In this document: one piece after another, positions 36,201 to 46,200 of the stretch
Layout: each line of letters starts with the position of its first letter
Position numbering within the stretch: position 1 is the stretch's first letter
Source of the DNA: Pomacea canaliculata
Lineage: Eukaryota; Mollusca; Gastropoda; Architaenioglossa; Ampullariidae
Reading direction: 5' to 3'
DNA: 64,000 nt
Assembly: GCF_003073045.1 (NCBI RefSeq)
Contig: NC_037591.1
Location: 43,689,091 to 43,753,090 of the forward strand
The notes under the pieces: generated by a model
What the model saw: the letters and a program-made list of their open reading frames with translations, nothing else
Told to the model about the DNA's origin: nothing
Database searches by the model: none
Made by a program: the position numbers and the translations under genes

Positions 36201-38560
36201 ACTCTATTGACAATCTTCTAACTAGTCTGATCATGTCAGTTCTGTGGTCAAGCATGTTATTTCCATATCCGCACTCTTTGGACGACTCCGACCCAGTCTT
36301 AATAAGAAGACTGCAAATGCAGTTTGCTGTCCCTCATCGGTTCTACATTAGACTATGCCAACAGCTGCCTCTGTGAGGGGATTTCAAAGAGCGAGTTGTC
36401 GAGGCTACAGCGAGTGCAAAAACGGCTGCGAGGATAGTGGCAGGAAAGAAAACAACTGACCATATTACTCCTGTACTTCAGTGACCTACATTGCTTCCTG
36501 TGGAGAAGCGAATTGAGCATAAATTTAACCTTAACCTATGGCTGTCTTCACGACCTTGCGCCTGCCTATCTGCAAGAACTCATTCGCTGTCACCAACCCC
36601 AGCGGAACCTCGTTCAGCAGCACACTTCAGACTTGAACGACCGAGTGGTTCAGTCAGGGATGCTAATAAGAAGACTGCGGGTTTCAGATCCTTCTCCAAT
36701 GTAGCCCCGCTTTTGTGGAACTCGCTTCCCCTCTCGACCAAGAGTCTGATAAGTATTGGATCTTTCAAGAAAATCTGAAGACTCACTTGTTTAAACTTTG
36801 AAGTTTTCATTTGACCTGCAGTTTGGTGGCTGCTGGATCACCGCGCATTGAGCTCAATCTTTTATGATGCGGATACTGGCGCGCTATAAAACACTACATC
36901 ATCATCATCATCATCACCACTCTACTAACTCGTCTCCAGATGGAGGTGGCATTGGTGGTTCCGCCTTGCGTGGTTCCATTCCTACCTCAGTGACCGCACA
37001 CAAAGGGTGATGGTCAATCAAGCTTCTTCAGTGACAGTTCCATTGCTGTGCGTGTCCCTGCAGGCTCTGTTTTGGGCCCGGTTCTTTTTCTATTTACACA
37101 TCTCAGCTTGTCCTCTCATTGAGAAGCATAATGGAACCGTAAGATGTTTGCAGATGACACTGAACTCTATTTTTCATTTAGTACTGACAGTGAGTCGGTG
37201 CGTGAGGCAGCTTGTGCTGTAGAAGAGTGTTGTTAGAGTCAATCATGGATGCTGAGGAATAAACTCAAGCTTAATGATGAGAAGACAGAGGCGATGCTAT
37301 GTGGTTCCAAGCTTAGCCTTAGCAAAGTCTCTCTAGACTCCATCCAAGTGGGTGAAGCTAGAATCCCCCTCTCCAGCTCGTATGGAACCTCGACTCTATG
37401 TCGACAATCTTCTAACTATGTCTGATCATGTCAGTTCTGTAGTCAAGCATTTATTTCCATATCCGCACACTTGGACGACTCCGACCCAGTCTTTAATAAG
37501 AAGACTGCAAATGCAGTTGCTGTGTCCCTCATCGGTTCTAAATTAGACTATGTAAACAGCTGCCTCTGGGGGATTTCAAAGAGCGAGTTGTCGAGGCTTC
37601 AGCGAGTGCAAAATACGGCTGCTGGAATAGTTGCACGAAAGAAAACAACTGACCACATTACTCCAGTACTACGTGACCTACATTGGCTTCCTGTGGAGAA
37701 AAGAATTGAGCACAAAGTGTTAACCTTGACATATGGCTGTCTTCACGACCTTGCGCCTGTATATCTACAAGAACTCATTTGCCGTTACCAACCTCAGCAG
37801 AACCTTCGTTCAGCAGCCCACTTCAGACTTGAACGACCGAGTGTTCAGTCAGGGAATACTAACAAGAAGACTGCGGGTTTTAGATCCTTCTCCAATGTAG
37901 CCCCGCTTTTGTGGAACTCGCTTCCCCTCTCGACCAAGGAGTCTGTTAGTCTTGCATCTTTCAAGAAAAATCTTAAGACTCACTTGTTTAAACTTATTTG
38001 AAGTTATCATTTGACCTGCAGTTTGGTGGCTGCTGGGATCACCGTGCATTGAGCGCATCTTTGTGATGCGGATACTAGCGCGTTATAAAACTACATAATC
38101 ATCATCATCATAAAGAATGTAAAGGACCATTGGCACTTGCAGTAGCAGTCCATGCCATGTTGTTTCACCAAGTGGCGTTTGCAAAACACAAGTAGGTCCC
38201 TATCAACTAGGTGCATCACATCATACTGATTGAGCACTTTGGTATTCAGGAAAAGGGACAAGAAACTTCAAACAGCATCCATATTTCTTCCTACATTCAA
38301 GCCACCTAATATGAATTCTCCCTCTGCAAGAAACTGCAAGAATTTTAAGCTTGGGGCATGTACTCATTATGAAACTGTCAGTAGTGTAAGGGTCGTAAAA
38401 TTGTGTTATTTATTAGTTACAAAACTGTCAATGGTCAAAAGAAGTCTTAGCTCCTTATATCATTTGTATCTTCTGCACTAACATCTTGAGGGTGTTTACC
38501 TGACTGATCTCCAATTGTAACATCAAAGAAACAGCGGGGACGTATTCCTCCGATAGTCAT
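15887..38560 (-). CDS. NKTR: SR-cyclophilin, NKTR/PPIG family peptidyl-prolyl isomerase
   Basis: Nuclear prolyl isomerase fused to RS-rich tails, a splicing-associated family. Nineteen coding exons, in transcript order: 38500-38560, 34824-34898, 33875-33982, 33269-33313, 32885-32972, 30578-30607, 29952-30097, 29159-29369, 27786-27926, 27083-27212, 24777-25021, 24558-24626, 23300-24256, 21627-21728, 21072-21429, 19977-20051, 19753-19856, 18217-19467, 15887-16082. Every junction phase fits; total 1463 aa. Residues 1-180 are a complete cyclophilin domain with catalytic F65-H66-R67, F72, M73 and Q75; cyclophilin A's Trp121 is His133, as in NKTR and PPIG. Then an S/E tract and Lys run (185-255), a G-R-R-I-K-G-R-G box (~337), T-P-P-H-W-R-R-E (~355), a K/RS domain (450-769), T-H-W-K-P-G-Q-K-P (~785), poly-Ser tracts and a C-terminal RS domain (982-1463). 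The W-K-P-G-Q-K-P box favours NKTR over PPIG; it may represent the undivided ancestor of both (compare Drosophila Moca-cyp). Confidence 0.94.
16713..17004 (-). mobile_element. tRNA-headed SINE, copy 2, in the last cyclophilin intron
   Basis: On the minus strand it begins GGTCCGGTGGCGCAACGGTT (tRNA A-box region), continues with TGTCACCAATACAGTGAAGG and the B-box-like AGAGTTCATTTCTCG, then a C-rich 3' body ending in a run of eight or nine A. The head matches copies at 46523 and 51761 almost base for base. The 3' body (GGGTTGGGCGTGGGCC.. to CTATGCCCCAGGAGGGGC) differs from the 46523 copy. At 292 bp it is the longest copy in the window. Confidence 0.88.
17303..17320 (+). repeat. (TTGG)n microsatellite
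   Basis: About four and a half TTGG units, followed by TTTTATGACGTGTCAGCAAC. The following 300-600 bp has the look of a dispersed repeat but I cannot name the family. It lies inside the last intron of the SR-cyclophilin. Confidence 0.7.
20293..20890 (-). mobile_element. RTE-like LINE, C-terminal remnant
   Basis: On the minus strand the frame reads [16 protein letters not shown], then [20 protein letters not shown] and H-Q-E-P-L-L. This is the region downstream of the reverse transcriptase palm in RTE-like endonuclease-reverse transcriptase proteins. Stops and shifts interrupt it. It lies in an intron of the SR-cyclophilin in the same orientation as the gene. Confidence 0.82.
22290..23262 (+). 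mobile_element. L2-like LINE, 3' part, degenerate
   Basis: Plus-strand sense includes a M-D-Y-C-N-S-like region, [18 protein letters not shown] and I-H-S-V-Q-W-L-P-V, the usual C-terminal landmarks of L2/CR1-like LINE proteins (22647-22874). The 3' end has GTAAAGCACTCAGCAAATTT..GGCTATACAAATCC and an ATT-rich tail. Several frameshifts are present. It lies antisense to the host gene. Confidence 0.82.
25259..26375. mobile_element. Degenerate pogo/mariner-like element
   Basis: The left end CAGTAAAACCTGCTTAAGAC and the right end, GAGGTTTTATTG read inward, are imperfect inverted repeats, each bordered outside by TA. Further in, TTACGACC-like and TAAGTTATGACCC-like stretches also pair as inverted sequence. 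About 1.1 kb with no recognisable transposase. It sits in an intron of the SR-cyclophilin. Confidence 0.55.
27475..27740 (-). mobile_element. L2-like LINE, C-terminal scrap
   Basis: The minus strand encodes [13 protein letters not shown] and [13 protein letters not shown]. This matches the L-W-N-S-L-P and F-K-S-L-K-T-H-L-F landmarks at the end of L2/CR1-like LINE proteins. It stops about 45 bp short of the 5' splice site at 27786. Confidence 0.65.
29647..29666 (+). repeat. Short interstitial telomere-type repeat
   Basis: Three exact TTAGGG units followed by TT, preceded by GG, inside an intron of the SR-cyclophilin. TTAGGG is the telomere repeat of most animals. Confidence 0.9.
30608..32884. 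other. Intron of the SR-cyclophilin without recognised elements
   Basis: A 2.3-kb intron between the 30-bp micro-exon and the exon at 32885. It is AT-rich, with homopolymer A and T tracts. A moderately GC-rich patch lies at 31395-31500, different in composition from its surroundings, without a reading frame or repeat that I recognise. Confidence 0.5.
33196..33226 (+). repeat. Poly(A) tract
   Basis: A run of about 30 A follows AACCACA, next to a shorter A/C-rich stretch at 33160-33195. It may be the worn tail of a retroposed sequence, but no body is visible upstream. Confidence 0.7.
34140..34690 (-). mobile_element. L2-like LINE, 3' part, degenerate
   Basis: Minus-strand sense includes [14 protein letters not shown] and V-C-K-S-V-F, then [12 protein letters not shown], standard L2/CR1-like landmarks, with a deletion between them. 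The 3' end near 34140-34210 carries CTTGTAAAGCACATAGAGC and ATGATTATCATTATT, an L2-type 3' end. It lies in the first coding intron of the SR-cyclophilin. Confidence 0.72.
35310..36914 (+). mobile_element. L2-like LINE, copy A (reverse transcriptase and 3' end)
   Basis: The open piece at 35420-35815 gives [38 protein letters not shown] and the catalytic-region motif [12 protein letters not shown]. The rest is shifted but continues to [12 protein letters not shown] and [10 protein letters not shown]. The 3' end has GCGCATTGAGC, GGCGCGCTATAAAAC and a (ATC)n tail at 36896-36915. It lies antisense to its host gene. Confidence 0.93.
36917..38112 (+). mobile_element. L2-like LINE, copy B, 5'-truncated, head-to-tail with A
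   Basis: It begins directly after the (ATC)n tail of copy A at a point matching position ~35725 of copy A (CTCGTCTCCAGATGGAGGTG). It repeats the rest of copy A with fewer small deletions: 37471-38001 is an open frame of 176 aa with [13 protein letters not shown] and [16 protein letters not shown]. It ends in GCGCGTTATAAAAC and a second (ATC)n tail. Confidence 0.93.
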
Positions 38561-39888
38561 TTTTCACACTACCTGCAACATAACAATTAGTAGGTCACTT
38601 ATAGATGGGAAGGAATATGGTTTGCAGTTGAATTTGTACCATGGCATAACCCATTTTATATGCCATACTCTTAAGTACAAAACATTGCCACAGCTTTTAC
38701 TTTGGTTTGCCTTCATTCAGTGTTTTAAACTAGGATCTAGTGATTAAGGAAGTTATCATGCAGTGTCCACTATCTGACATCAGAGATTTCAGATACCTAA
38801 ATGCAAAGTCAAAGTGTTTAAACAAACTCATATATCGAGCCCTTCTTGCTGACTATGCTCTCCTGGCACCAAGAATAAAGACTTCAACTAATGCTTCACA
38901 GGTTTTCTGAGGCATCCAAAGTGTTTGGACATACTATCAGCCTAGCAATGACTAAGGTGTTATGCCAGTCTGCTCCTGATACTAATGCAGTTGACTCCTT
39001 CATCAACATTGATACTACTACTGCACTACTGAACACATATTAAATAAGTTGTTGTATCCTAATTTACTGTGCAAATTGGACCTCTTCTTTCCTTCCCATA
39101 AGATACAAACTATCATTTCCAATTATTTTCTTAGGAATAATAATAATGAAGTTATTTATTTTATGGCACTCAATGTGCAGCAAATGAAAGACTACATGTG
39201 ACCTGACGGTCAACCATATAAAAAAACATAAGCATCTGCAAACAGATGACAACATATCAAGAACATGGATCAAATGCATGGATAAAGACCTGAGAAGTGA
39301 GCAAAACATTATACTACAATTTTATAATCAATGTTTCATTAGGATATTTGACTTTTAGTGCTCTTGTTTTCAAGCAATAGGGGTATTACAATCAGACTTC
39401 ATTTATTATTAACTTTGTTTCTGCATGAGGCTTTGATCTGGAAGTCTAAAGTAGGGTTCAACTGATCGAAATTGCCAAGGAGAAGTTTTTGATCTCTTAA
39501 TGTCTGATACTGGTTTAGACAAGCTTGAAATTATGTAGTTGGTGTTGCTAATACCATTGGTAGTCTTAAACCTGTGTACTTTAACCTTTTGTCATTTTTT
39601 AAAAATAATACTTGAATTTGTCATTATTACATAACTAAAAGTAATAAAAAGGTTAAATCATCATACAGCACTAAAGCTCCAACCCATTCTACATATGCAC
39701 CGCATGAGAAGCTAAATTGAACACTGCATCATACACAGTTATGAACATTACTGACCTATATAAAACAGATACTGAAATACCTCAGGTAATCAAAATATTA
39801 TCACTTCATTAAAAAATGTATCAATTTGCATTTATTCGTTATCATTTACTTCATATTTCTTTAGCTGCATGTGATAAACTTTATTTAC

Positions 39889-39960
39889 CTCACATCCAAC
39901 TCTACTCGATAGACCGGAAACGACAAATCCGGAAGTTGGACTAGGAAACTTTAATATCAA
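39889..39960 (-). other. Probable 5' non-coding exon of the SR-cyclophilin
   Basis: The coding start exon is preceded on the minus strand by an acceptor (TGCAG before 38572), so an upstream exon is needed. A good donor (GTGAG followed by GTAAAT) ends a GC-richer stretch at 39889. The outer boundary is a guess. Confidence 0.45.
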
Positions 39961-40268
39961 TCTTAAAAGTTTCTATAATCTTAATCAAATAAAGTATTAT
40001 AAAATATAGGCAAATATGTTTTTCATATTAATTGGTTCAAAATTATGTATTTTATTTTATTATCTTTCGTGCGTGATTTTTGATATGAGACTTTACAATA
40101 TATTATACTCTGTAATTCAATATCGAAAATTGTTTTTCTTGTAGTAGAAAGTCTTTATACGCGAAAAAAAAATTTGGTTAGTGTTTGAGGAATTCTGTCT
40201 AAAACTTCTTTGAAGCATAATTTATTGATACCGAGGCTTCGTATGCTGGAGAAACTGCGAGTCGCGAA
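39910..40268. promoter_or_regulatory. Head-to-head promoter of the SR-cyclophilin and ANKMY2
   Basis: The two genes diverge, with about 380 bp between the presumed cyclophilin leader exon and the ANKMY2 start codon. ETS-type motifs lie at 39913-39919 (ACCGGAA) and 39929-39936 (CCGGAAGT). No TATA box is placed convincingly. CpG-containing sequence rises again at 40240-40310 around the ANKMY2 start. ETS/GABP sites are common in bidirectional promoters; the use of these sites is inferred. Confidence 0.55.
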
Positions 40269-43200
40269 ATGGCGCCGGTTGCGAAGGGGAACCTAAGCGA
40301 GTCTGAGCAAAAACTTCTAGATAACATCCTAAAGGGTTGGTGTATATCAACACTTGAGAATAAGTCGTACACCATAGGGTGCGCATGAAATACCGAAGTG
40401 TCGTTTTCGTAAGCGGTTGCGTGTAGATTGGAAGGAGTTTCAGCTAGCGAAATTTCGAGATTAATCGTAATATATAGTACTAGTGGCAATGACGATTCTT
40501 TATTAAAGTGAGTGGTAGTACAAGTAATGCATGCTTCTCTTTGTCATATAACCCTCGCCTAATGCAGAGGAAGAAAATACAAGACTACGTTTCGAAACTT
40601 ACATAAGAATAAGATTTCGCATTAAAAGTGGATGTATAAAAACTTCAATGTATGTCCTCACTATAGTGATGGATAAGAGGCTTCAACAAATGATCATATT
40701 CATAAGTTGTGGTATAGATATTTCATTAATTCTTGTCGGAACCAGAGTTCATATTTTGGAGAACACGAAGGAGGTTATTCCACAGTATCTTGAATTGCCT
40801 AGGTTTCACAAATATTTTTGCAGTCCTCATATAAGAGTCAATTTACAGTGGCATAGGAAGATGTACGGCTTGGTGGCGGGGAACTCGAACCATTCTGACA
40901 GTGATCGACGTTCACATTCTTGTCCCCTCGGTATAATTTTTTTTTTTTTTGCGGGGTGAGCGGATAATCCCCTCCCTTTGGTTCGTACTCTGTTGATTTA
41001 ATCTTAATCTACGTCTGAAATTACCATGCATGTGTGTACAGCATGTTATATGTGTCATGCTGCTTTCTGAGAACTCCACACATCCTTGAAAAAAATTTAT
41101 GTAACTGAACAAGGAAACTCTAATTGTCCTTCCCACAAGAAAGCGGAGTTGCATATACTTGAATCTTTCAGGTTCAGACATAATTGTCCTTGTGGACTCA
41201 TGAAGTTGTATCAGAGACATTTCTAGATTTTACTGGCACTTAAGTATCATGTTTTTGCAGCTAAAAATCAATTGCCTTTTCAAGAAGAGACATATTTAAT
41301 TTAATTGGCATATTCCATATGTGAATGCACAGATGTCTTATACAAATTTTAAAGTCTTCCTAAAAATACCAGCCATTTGGTTAGCCTTTACTTAACATTA
41401 TTTATAAATGAGAATCAAATAATATTTCATTATCAAAAGTGGCTGGAAGTCCTTTTCTTTATCACAGGCTTTTATTATGTGAGCTTCATCATGCATTTTA
41501 GTTAGTTCTGTACTCACATTTTGGATTATTTTTAACTACACGCATAACACAACACTTTTTTATATTATTAATAATAATAAAGTGTCCTTGTAACGCACAG
41601 CATTATGACCAAGATAGCCGCACTTTATGCACAGACCAGTAATGATGAATGAACATAAGATAACAGCCAGTAGACGGTGACATACATAAGGCATATACGT
41701 AACAACATAAAGGTGAAGTACAAGAGTGAAATGTAAAGCAATGGATAAAGGTATTAAGAGATATGGGGACTGTAAACAGTGTAAAGATGGAGTCGTTACA
41801 TGCTGGTAACATGACAGACAATATTACAAAAGGAGTTAAGAATAGTAATTCATGGATAGTAGTAGGTGAACAGATATGTTGTCAGAGAGGGTTTGAATGT
41901 AGCCTTGGAGTCAGAATGGCAAATGTAATGTGGAAGTGAGTTCCACTGCTTAGCAGCACAGAGGGAGAACAACTATCTTTGTGGGAGGGAGGGATAGAAT
42001 GCGGGTCTGGGATAAGGAGTGAAGGTTTGGAGCAGGAGCGTGGACAGACAAGATTTCAGTTAAGTAATAGAGAGGAGGAGCCACCAAAGAATCTGTATCA
42101 TAGTGTTGACAGTTTATAGTCTATTCTAGCTGCAGTTGGTATCCAATGAAAAGAGTGAAGAAGTGGTGTGACATGCTCAGATTTGCGAGTCTGCAATATA
42201 AGACAAGCAGCTGAGTTCTAGACTTCCTGACAGTTTATATATTAAAATATAATTTCCACTAGTCACTACTCCAGATTAATGTCATAATTATTAGTGTGCT
42301 ATTTATGGTGTCATCCAATTTCAGTTTGGAAAAGAACTATTTTCTATAATCTAAGTCTTAGATAAATCATCCTGCAAATATGCATGCATGTGTGAGAGAG
42401 GGAAAGTGGGGGGCATTTTCTGTGTAAAACACTGGATTGAAATATGTTAATATTTACCAAATATTAAGTGGAGGAAAACATTAAAATTTCAGTTTTAAAA
42501 TTAAAAATTTTGCTTTCCATTCATGTTTGGTCATGACTGCTTTCACATGCATTGAAAAACCTCTCATAGAATTACCAGAATCCCAATAAACTGTAAAGCC
42601 ACAGCTTTATGGCGAGCAGAATGTTTGGTTCTTGTTATTTGCTTATTGTCTTTTTTGTGCTTGATTTCATTAGAATATGATCACAAAGTTCTTATGATCA
42701 TTAAGAATAAATTCTGCTCTTTGCTATTTTTTTTTTTAAATAGTGATGTTGGCTGTGTGTTTGAAATGTGGCAGACCTGCTATTGCCAATTTTTCAGGTT
42801 GTTGCTATGTTACTAAAAGTACAATGTTTTATGTGGACAGATTTAAATCTTACATCTATGGCTAATAGCATTTAACAATCATCCTGCATATTATTATTAA
42901 AATGTCACACCTTTATTTTCTAGGTTCTACCCAAGAGATAGCAGCATTGTTGAAGCAACCTGATGTTTGTGTTGATTGTCTTGATCAGGTGGGAAAGATT
43001 TCACTCTTTGTTGCAGAAAGCTTTAATGCTAAATGATCTAAATCCCTAAATGATTTCATTCTCAGTAGCACAAAGCCTTAGTCTAACCCTAAATGCCTGC
43101 AACCAAGTTTGTGATAAGGAAGAGTACTGTTTGTTTTCTTGTTGAGGATTGATGTTGATGTTCTAGCTACAACTAAGAAATTATTTTTTTGTCTTCACTA

Positions 43201-46200
43201 AAATTGCAGCAGTCATTTGCAGTATTTTTAGTTTTAAGTTAATGGCTGTTATTTATTATGAATAGTTTTGGCATTAAAATTTTAAACCATATGCTAATAA
43301 ACAAGAATTTGAGAACAACCACCACATTTACTTCTGATAATGTTTTAGACAGGGATGACACCACTTCAACATGCGGCTTTCAAAGGCAGAACTGATGTTT
43401 GTCAGCTGCTTCTGGAAAATGGAGCAGATGTGAACAGTAATCACCATGAAAATGGCTACTCAGCACTTCACTTTGCTGCTTTGTCTGGTGTGTGCTTTGT
43501 TGTCCATATGATATATGTTTACAAATTTATTTGCAATGCCATGATTACTTTCATGGACTATTTCTTATCAGCATATTGTTTTATGCCTGTTGCATTCAGT
43601 AGATGCCAGGCTATTGACATGTAGCCATATGTTTACATAAACTTCAGCTTTAGAAATAAAAGAAATAGGTGCATAATGACTTTCCCACATCTGCTTACTT
43701 GCCCTTTTTCCCATAAATTTTATATTAGAGTATCATTGAAATTCCTTTTGTATCCATAGCAAAAAAAAAACAAACCAAAAACCTAAAAAGCAAAAGTAAA
43801 TAAACTAAAAACAGTTGGGAAAAAACAATTATTATTTAATCATCTCTCAGATTTTTAAAAATATTTTTTTAGGTTTTGGTGCATTGTCACAAGTCTTGTG
43901 GCTAGCACATAGAATGTGTTTGGCGAATATGCAAGTCAGGTAGAGAAAATAAGTGGAAAGTGAGAAAAAAATATCCTTTTTAGAATGGGATAGAGACCTA
44001 GATACAACTATTTAATAATGATCGTGACTTTGAAAAAAAAGAGTTATTTAAGATTTGACCTTATTGTCATCTTTATTAATTTTTTTAATGCTACTCAGAA
44101 ACGTTAAAATTCTGCTTGATATTATTCAGGAGATGCAGAACAGATTTTTTTCAATTTGACACATTTTAGGTAACCCTGCTGTGACACGATTAATACTGGA
44201 AGCAGGAGCCAAGATAGATCATCTAAATTCTGTCAATCGCACAGCTGCACAAATGGCTGCCTTTGTTGGTCAGCATCAGTGTGTACGGACTATCAACAAC
44301 TTTTTCCCTAAGGAAAGGCTCGAAAAATTCACAAAACAACAAGGTAATAAATTCTTATTAACAAGATAGTCTTGAAAGAAATGTTTTGATAACCTGAATC
44401 ATTGAGATGTTTGCACGCAGTTTTCGTCGGGAAAATTCTGAGAAAATTGCTATGCATGATTATACACTATCTGAAACTTTGCTTCAAGAGAAAAGGACAG
44501 TAATTTGACATCAGCCATGGCCACAATTACTTGAGCATTATTTACTTTACAGCTGTCTAGTTGCTTCTTTCCTCCTTGATAACAGATTTTTTAATGATAT
44601 TCTGTGGAGCAAAATTATTAGGAAAGACATGATAAGGTTAGTCGTCAAATAACTGCACCATCTATATAAATCGTTGTCTGTTCCTATAAATATTTGTGCA
44701 CTTGAAGGTTAAAAAAAATAAAAAGCATATAAACTAGAAACCAAAGACTTCTGTAATGTGCACAACTATGTGCCACAAATGAAAGGCATTTGAACTCTAA
44801 AGATACTAGCATGCTTGAATTCTGAACAGTTTTTTTTTAGCCTTGACATTTGACATTGTGACACTAGCCAATCCATCTATATTTTTCATTGTGAAACAAG
44901 GAAATCAGTTTAAGTAATAATAGGCTCTTTGTGTAAATGAAATGTCAATCATATAGCTCAAGCTAAATGTTACGTGTTCATTCATCAGGACTGCATTTTT
45001 ATTTTCTGTCTACTCAGGTGTTGTCATTTTAATTTGGTGCATTGCTTATAAAATAATGTGTTGTCTGTGTGAATGTTACAGGGTTTGAGACAGAGCCAAA
45101 GTTGCCACCAAATCTACAGTTGCCCTTTTTACGATTAATCAATTCCACTAACATTCACCCTGTGAAGGTCTGTTCTGAATAACTTACTGTGTGCTTGATG
45201 AAATGCATGCCCTCTGAATTATGTTTGTTAAAGAAGCTTAGTCTGTTGAAGGGACTGACCTTATATTTGCTGGATGATTGATTTGACAGGAAAGTGCTTC
45301 ACTTAGTATTCATTTTTTCTTTAGCATGGAGAATAGGGGCTATAAAGGGGTGGAGTGGGGAAACTAGTACCCAAAATACTCCTGGTGAATGGTGTGCCCA
45401 AGAAACCAAACAGAAAACCAAAGCTAAGACCCTTTGATGCTCAGACTGTTGACAAGCACCTTAACACTGCCCAGAACGCTTAATATTCAAGAACCAAATT
45501 ATGTTTTTAGCTGATATTTTTTCGTGATGTGTAGATTGTTTTTTAAATCCTTATTGTTTAATGATATAGAATTTTGACTCACACTCTGACCAGACATTCT
45601 GTTCTTTTCTTGCTGTGGCTAGCATCATAACACATGTCAAACCTGATCTGATGAACAAAATTTAGAAAAAAGATATTTTGTTTTTTGCTTGTTGTATTGT
45701 GGCATTGGATGCACTGATGCTAGAGCCGTTTATTTTATTTTGATTCAGGTGGCCATGTTTTTGAAGGACAATAAGGAATTGGTGCTTGATGCTTATAAGG
45801 TAGCCAAAGTCCTGGATATTCTTGTGGAAGAAAGCATGAAGTCCCGAGATACAAATGATGTGCTGGCCATTAAATGCCACTATTTTGCCACCCTCATTCG
45901 CCAGGCCAGCAAGTTCCTCAAAAAACCAGATGACACGCTTGATGGCTTTGTTAAAAGGTTACTCCTAAAGCAGTACATTATTGAGTCTTATGAGTGATCC
46001 ATGTTTTTAAGACCTTATTTTAGATAAACTTTTTGTACAGAAGATGGAAAATTAAATTCTAGCAGCAAGATTTTGTCTTTTAAAAGTTTCCAGAAAATAA
46101 TATGAGCAACGGAGGATTAGCTATTGTCATATACCACTTTTTAGTTTCAGATAAGGCAGAGAACACCAACAAAAATCTGAATTTAAGAGAATTATTAAAC

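Noticed and set aside
45749..45997. 102-aa reading of ANKMY2 exon 6 ending in a stop at 45997 as the true C-terminus
   Set aside because: Splicing at 45957 continues in phase into exon 7, which carries the conserved G-R-x-x-D-G-F-P segment, so the stop lies in the intron.
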